From Branchiostoma floridae (lineage: Eukaryota; Chordata; Leptocardii; Amphioxiformes; Branchiostomatidae), in contig NC_049989.1 in NCBI RefSeq assembly GCF_000003815.2, positions 20,397,127-20,461,126 of the forward strand: 64,000 nt of DNA. The letters are read 5' to 3'. Below the pieces are notes generated by a model. The model had not been told where the DNA came from. It ran no database searches and saw only the letters and a program-made list of their open reading frames with translations. The translations under genes and the position numbers were made by a program. Positions 60,701 through 64,000 of the stretch are shown here, in pieces (position 1 is the stretch's first letter; each line of letters begins with the position of its first letter).

Positions 60701-61793
60701 CGGTTGTTTCAAATTGCAAAATTCTCAAAATATTGCCGTTTGAAACCTCCCTTCCGTCGGATTTGATATCCCTAAATACCCTGTATCGGATATAGCCGGG
60801 GTAGCCCGCGGATATCCGGATAAAGGTGAACTAGGCTAGCGTTGCGTGTACTCACCTCTACTCTTTCACTGATGGTCCGTAACTTCTCCATAAAGTTTTC
60901 CACACTCTCGGTTTTTGTTCTTAAGATCTCGATGTTTCTTGTGAACGCGTCCTTAAAGAAAGCAGGCCGAGAGTAAATATTGAATCAGCTGACAGTTAAG
61001 GGTGATGAGTGCCTAATCTCCAACAAGCGTCCAGATTTGTACGGTATTGTGAAATTAGCTACGGTATTGTGAAATTGGAGCCCTCAAACACAAAACCTTC
61101 TTGACCAGCTAAGAAATACGAAGTATATCCCACAAACACCAAGTTCACCTTAATTTCTAAGCAGATGTTGGAAACCGGAAATCTTGAAGATCGTGCAACT
61201 TGCCCTCCCAGAAGAAAAGGCGTCTTAAAACACTAGTCAAGGGCTGCGTCACAATATGAGTCAGCAAGACTGGATAGGTTAGAGTTCTAAAGTCCGCTTC
61301 GGGTTTCTTAAGTTGACGTTACCTTTCTTCTGGACCAAGCGTCTTCTAGTTGTAAGAGGGTGTGGTTCTTGTGGTCGTACGCCATGCACTTGTAGCAAAC
61401 AGGCCGCTCGCAGGGGTCGCAAAACATCTTCAGCTCCAGGGCCTCGTCAGCGTGGTCCTGGCAGGTGGGCACCTCGGGGCCCCTCGCGTGTGCCCCCGAG
61501 GACTGCGCCGCCAGCCTCCCCTGCTTGCACCGCTCCACCATCTGCTGTAGCACCAGGTTTCTCTGGAGAGAGTCCACGGATCGAACGACCACATCGTATC
61601 GACATTCCGGGCAGGGGAACATATGTACGCCGTAGGCCGTACCCCCACGGGATTCTATCAACCCCCTCACACACTCCCTACACAGGTTGTGACAGCAGGG
61701 CAGAAACAGCGGCTCCGAGAAGACATCCAGACACACCGGGCAGCGCAGCTCCTCCGGAAAATCCACCCCGTCAGGGCCCGACGCGGCCGCCAT
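55921..61793 (-). CDS. TRIM-type E3 ubiquitin ligase (RING, B-box, coiled coil, COS-like, SPRY)
   Basis: Exons: 61793-61323, 60951-60856, 59898-59665, 59468-59446, 59063-58942, 58707-58615, 58157-57964, 56915-56740, 56107-55921. Phases close to 531 aa. The start at 61793 has a strong context (AACATGG). RING ligands are C18, C21, C33, H35, C38, C41, C61 and C64; B-box ligands C111, H114, C125, C128, C133, C136, H141 and H144. Residues about 158-275 are coiled coil. The exon at 59063 encodes LTPLDFDVSQYIDTL, resembling the COS box of microtubule-linked class I TRIMs (MID, TRIM9/36/46). No FN3 domain follows; a basic linker (FFKRKSRK) leads to B30.2/SPRY (SSGIHYWEVDVSRSIFYRVG, VGVLLNYTGGTLSFYN). 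The RING implies ubiquitin transfer; the SPRY would select the target. Orthology is uncertain. Confidence 0.85.
56937..57050. mobile_element. MITE in TRIM intron
   Basis: A near-palindrome: agcctgagtaccatcct...aggatggtactcaggct with a second internal palindrome around tgcttgctaat/gttagcaagc. It belongs to the same family as 14579-14735. Confidence 0.75.
57480..57960 (-). repeat. (CA)n tracts with two partial copies of a SPRY exon
   Basis: Long CA/CG-rich simple repeats are interrupted at about 57784-57873 and 57600-57705 by near-copies of the 3' half of exon 57964-58157. Each copy keeps its donor (GGGAA|GTAAGT at about 57788, GGGAG|GTGAGA at about 57600) but lacks a clear acceptor. Copy 3 extends farther 5' yet has lost bases that break its frame (TRRTIDT then a shift). 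Confidence 0.75.
60565..60650 (+). mobile_element. MITE-like repeat, family 1
   Basis: aaggccactctgattttgat, then atggatgacatcttctcgg and caaaactgatgcgaataaag: the closest relative of the copy at 25250. It is in a TRIM intron. Confidence 0.55.
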
Positions 61794-61859
61794 GTTAGCC
61801 GACGAGTGGTAGTGCCTCCGCCCCCACTCATTCGGGCAGGCCTTTAACACAGTACACAC

Positions 61860-62540
61860 ACGGAGAGAGGTCAGGGCATGGAAAATAAAACGCTCCTTTA
61901 ACCAAATGTTGAACCAACACTATTGACACAATGCCGATTAAGGCACGCCTTCAAGACAAAAGCTCGGAGCAACAACAAAGAACTCACCTGCGATCTGACA
62001 CCTGTGGCCCGAGCTAGGCGCAGGTCGGGAGCAGAAAATACGCGCTCCATCTTTGAGACTCTCCCTTCTTACGACTGACTCCGGACGACGATAAGAAAAA
62101 GAAATTGTCCCCAAAGCTGTAATTTCCATACCTTTGTGTCGTGTTCATTTTGCATGTCGCACATTCTTTACTCCTCACTAACAAAACATTCCGCGACAAG
62201 TGCTTTCCATTCAAGCGACGGGTTTACGGTATGATAATGAAACGGTCCGCAAAATAGCTGTTATTTGAAACAATTTAAAGACTCTTATTGAGCATTTAGT
62301 CCGCGCTTCAAAGGATGTCCTGCATGACAGCTGACTAATTGTTCGGTAGTTTAGTAAGACCAATAAAAGGAAGACGGTTTTAATTTGGGGTGTCATTTAT
62401 TCTCCAGACAACTCTTGTGATAAAACCATGCGGTCCCGGACGAACTAAAACGTCTTATTAAGAAGGTGAAGAAAAAAAAACTCGTCGATAATTCCTTATT
62501 GAGTCTCTCGGGGCCTTACGGATCTGACTTAACTTGCGAT
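61860..62540. other. Upstream flank of the TRIM gene
   Basis: The TRIM promoter or an untranslated first exon should lie here or further out. No TATA box or shared element was recognised. No other gene is seen. Confidence 0.35.
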
Positions 62541-62603
62541 CATTCTCCTAAGCAGTGTCTCCAACGGCACTAGGAAACGCTGGAGACACTGCGTAGGAGA
62601 ATG
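62541..62603. other. Pre-miRNA-sized hairpin
   Basis: Arms 62541-62563 (cattctcctaagcagtgtct plus cca) and 62581-62603 pair with one mismatch around a 17-nt loop. The size fits a microRNA precursor or a foldback MITE; no family is recognised. Confidence 0.55.
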
Positions 62604-63007
62604 ACTTGAGATGGGAACACAAGATTTACATTTTATGCGATCTTTAACCTGTCATTTTTATTTCTTAAAGCTACTAAGTATCTTCGAGGACGAGGTTGCC
62701 TTTGTGCCATCTAAAGTGTGGCCAAGGAAGAAATATATCTTCACTATGAATGGCGCATCGTGATTCCAGCAAAGGAAGTAACAAGCTGTGAGTTATTTGA
62801 TAATGATAGTTATTGTCGCCTGGGTTGATTTTTAGCTTGCAAACTAACAGACGGTGTTTACGGTGTTGATTGACCCACTTGTGCATTTCTAAGATTCCAG
62901 ATTGCCAAGAAGATATAAGGTGCCTCGGAACTGTTCTGTCCGAAATACACTTTAAAGAGTACGGAATGTTGCAAAACAGAACAAAAACACCGGGTATTAG
63001 CAAGGTC

Positions 63008-63370
63008 GTTTTTTTATTTCATTTATTTCATCTTTAAACAGATGGGTAGCCCCTACAACAGTGCATAGTTGATTTCCAAGAACCCATCAAACATACATGT
63101 TAAATAATAAATACAGGACAAAAACGTGGTAACAATCAGTCAAACTTTGAACACCCAGGGACAACATACAGTACAGAAAACATAAAACCGGTGCGTCAAA
63201 ACATAATCAGTGTCCATACTGTCCATATGTCCATATGTCGAAAACGTTCCAAGGTCAAAATCAATATGTCAAGAGATGGGGTGGAGGTCAGAGGTCAAAT
63301 CATATATCAAACCTTTAATAGATCTGCTTGTGGTAGGAGATTTGAAACAACGTTTTGATAGATACTGAAA
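63008..63370 (-). repeat. Probable non-LTR retroposon 3' end
   Basis: On the minus strand the sequence ends gggctacccatctg then a tail of aaatgaaataaa units. Such a tail fits a retroposon insertion. No coding remnant is recognised. Confidence 0.35.
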
Positions 63371-63380
63371 ATCCGCTTTA

Positions 63381-63579
63381 GGCTTAGGTCACATTTCCGA
63401 ACCGGTGCCCGGCCGGGATGTTTAAAAAAAAATTTAAAAAATGAAAATCTATACCTAGAAATATACACAAATCATGCCCATAATCTTATTTTGCCATTTT
63501 GTGTATTTTGATGTCTTTTATACCATTCTTTTCACTCTCAAAAGCTGCCCCGGTTTGGAAATGTGACCTATTAAAGCCT
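63381..63579. mobile_element. MITE with aggtcacatttcc termini
   Basis: The left end ggcttaggtcacatttccga and right end ggaaatgtgacctattaaag are inverted repeats about 185 bp apart, flanked by similar ctttaggc/aaagcc sequence. It has no ORF. Confidence 0.65.
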
Positions 63580-64000
63580 TAGTTGAACAATACAAACTTT
63601 GGTTTAAAAAACATACCCCTTTGGCAAAACGTTTCAAATATGCATCTTCCAAAATGTTCAGATTAGTATACAATTCAACTTCTTATGTTGTTAACTTTTG
63701 GACGGAACAATATACCATGAAAGACATGGAAGATCATGGAACGAGGTACCAGACGAATGGTCGAATGCTCAGACGACGAATCAGCAGCTCTCGAATCGGA
63801 GGTTGACGCACCGGCGGCTATTTTCACTAAGCCTCATGTGCTGATGGCGGCAGTTTGAAACTTCCGGAGATTTTGGTCGATAGATTTGCGTTCTCTGGTC
63901 TTTTGTCTAATTTATAGACGAATATAGCGAAGTGAAATGACCTCTAAACCTCACTGGTTCATGCAGGAGGTAAGTTGGTGTATTTTAAGGACTGCATATT
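63580..64000. other. No gene seen at window end
   Basis: A 61-codon frame at 63621-63806 has no recognisable domain or splice context. Nothing else is supported. Confidence 0.35.

Overview
The window reads as invertebrate chordate DNA, most likely amphioxus (Branchiostoma). Genes are split by many short introns with canonical splice sites. Intergenic DNA is packed with tRNA-derived SINEs, LINE 3' ends and small inverted-repeat transposons. The gene content is NACHT-LRR (NLR) receptors with DEATH or DED modules plus a TRIM-type RING gene, the kind of innate-immune repertoire known to be expanded in amphioxus. Organism identity is inferred; no search was run.

Region 1 to ~22,000 has no gene I can support. 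It is a mosaic of transposon remains (two CR1/L2-like LINE pieces, one L1-like piece, SINE, hAT-like, Harbinger-like and other MITEs). It is bounded by two pairs of long inverted repeats (1-410 with 21587-21991; 1605-1990 with 19592-19965).

Region 22,000 to ~53,800 is a head-to-tail array of three related NLR loci, all on the minus strand. From 5' to 3' they are: gene C (53388 to 38751, CXorf38-like module, coiled coil, NACHT, LRR; intact model of 1308-1314 aa), gene B (36151 to 30089, DED, basic linker, NACHT, LRR; broken by an in-frame TGA and a probable DED-exon frameshift) and gene A (27128 to 23647, DEATH domain and basic linker only; NACHT-LRR missing). All three begin with homologous promoter and first-exon DNA ending in a GTAAGT donor, but then splice to a different N-terminal module. 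Downstream of genes B and C lie matching copies of a splice-site-bearing ~108-bp minisatellite and a decayed C-terminal exon, so the array grew by segmental duplication. A 598-bp MITE in the gene A/B flank has an empty paralogous site in the B/C flank.

Region 53,800 to 64,000 holds a complete nine-exon TRIM gene on the minus strand (61793 to 55921, 531 aa: RING, B-box, coiled coil, COS-like box, SPRY), with two partial copies of one SPRY exon inside a CA-repeat intron, and MITE-rich flanks.

Functionally, the NLR array would supply cytosolic sensors with interchangeable effector ends (DEATH, DED, CXorf38/HEPN-like) and the TRIM gene a ubiquitin ligase. Exon models were built by eye from splice signals and reading phase; for gene C and the TRIM gene every intron phase closes without forcing.
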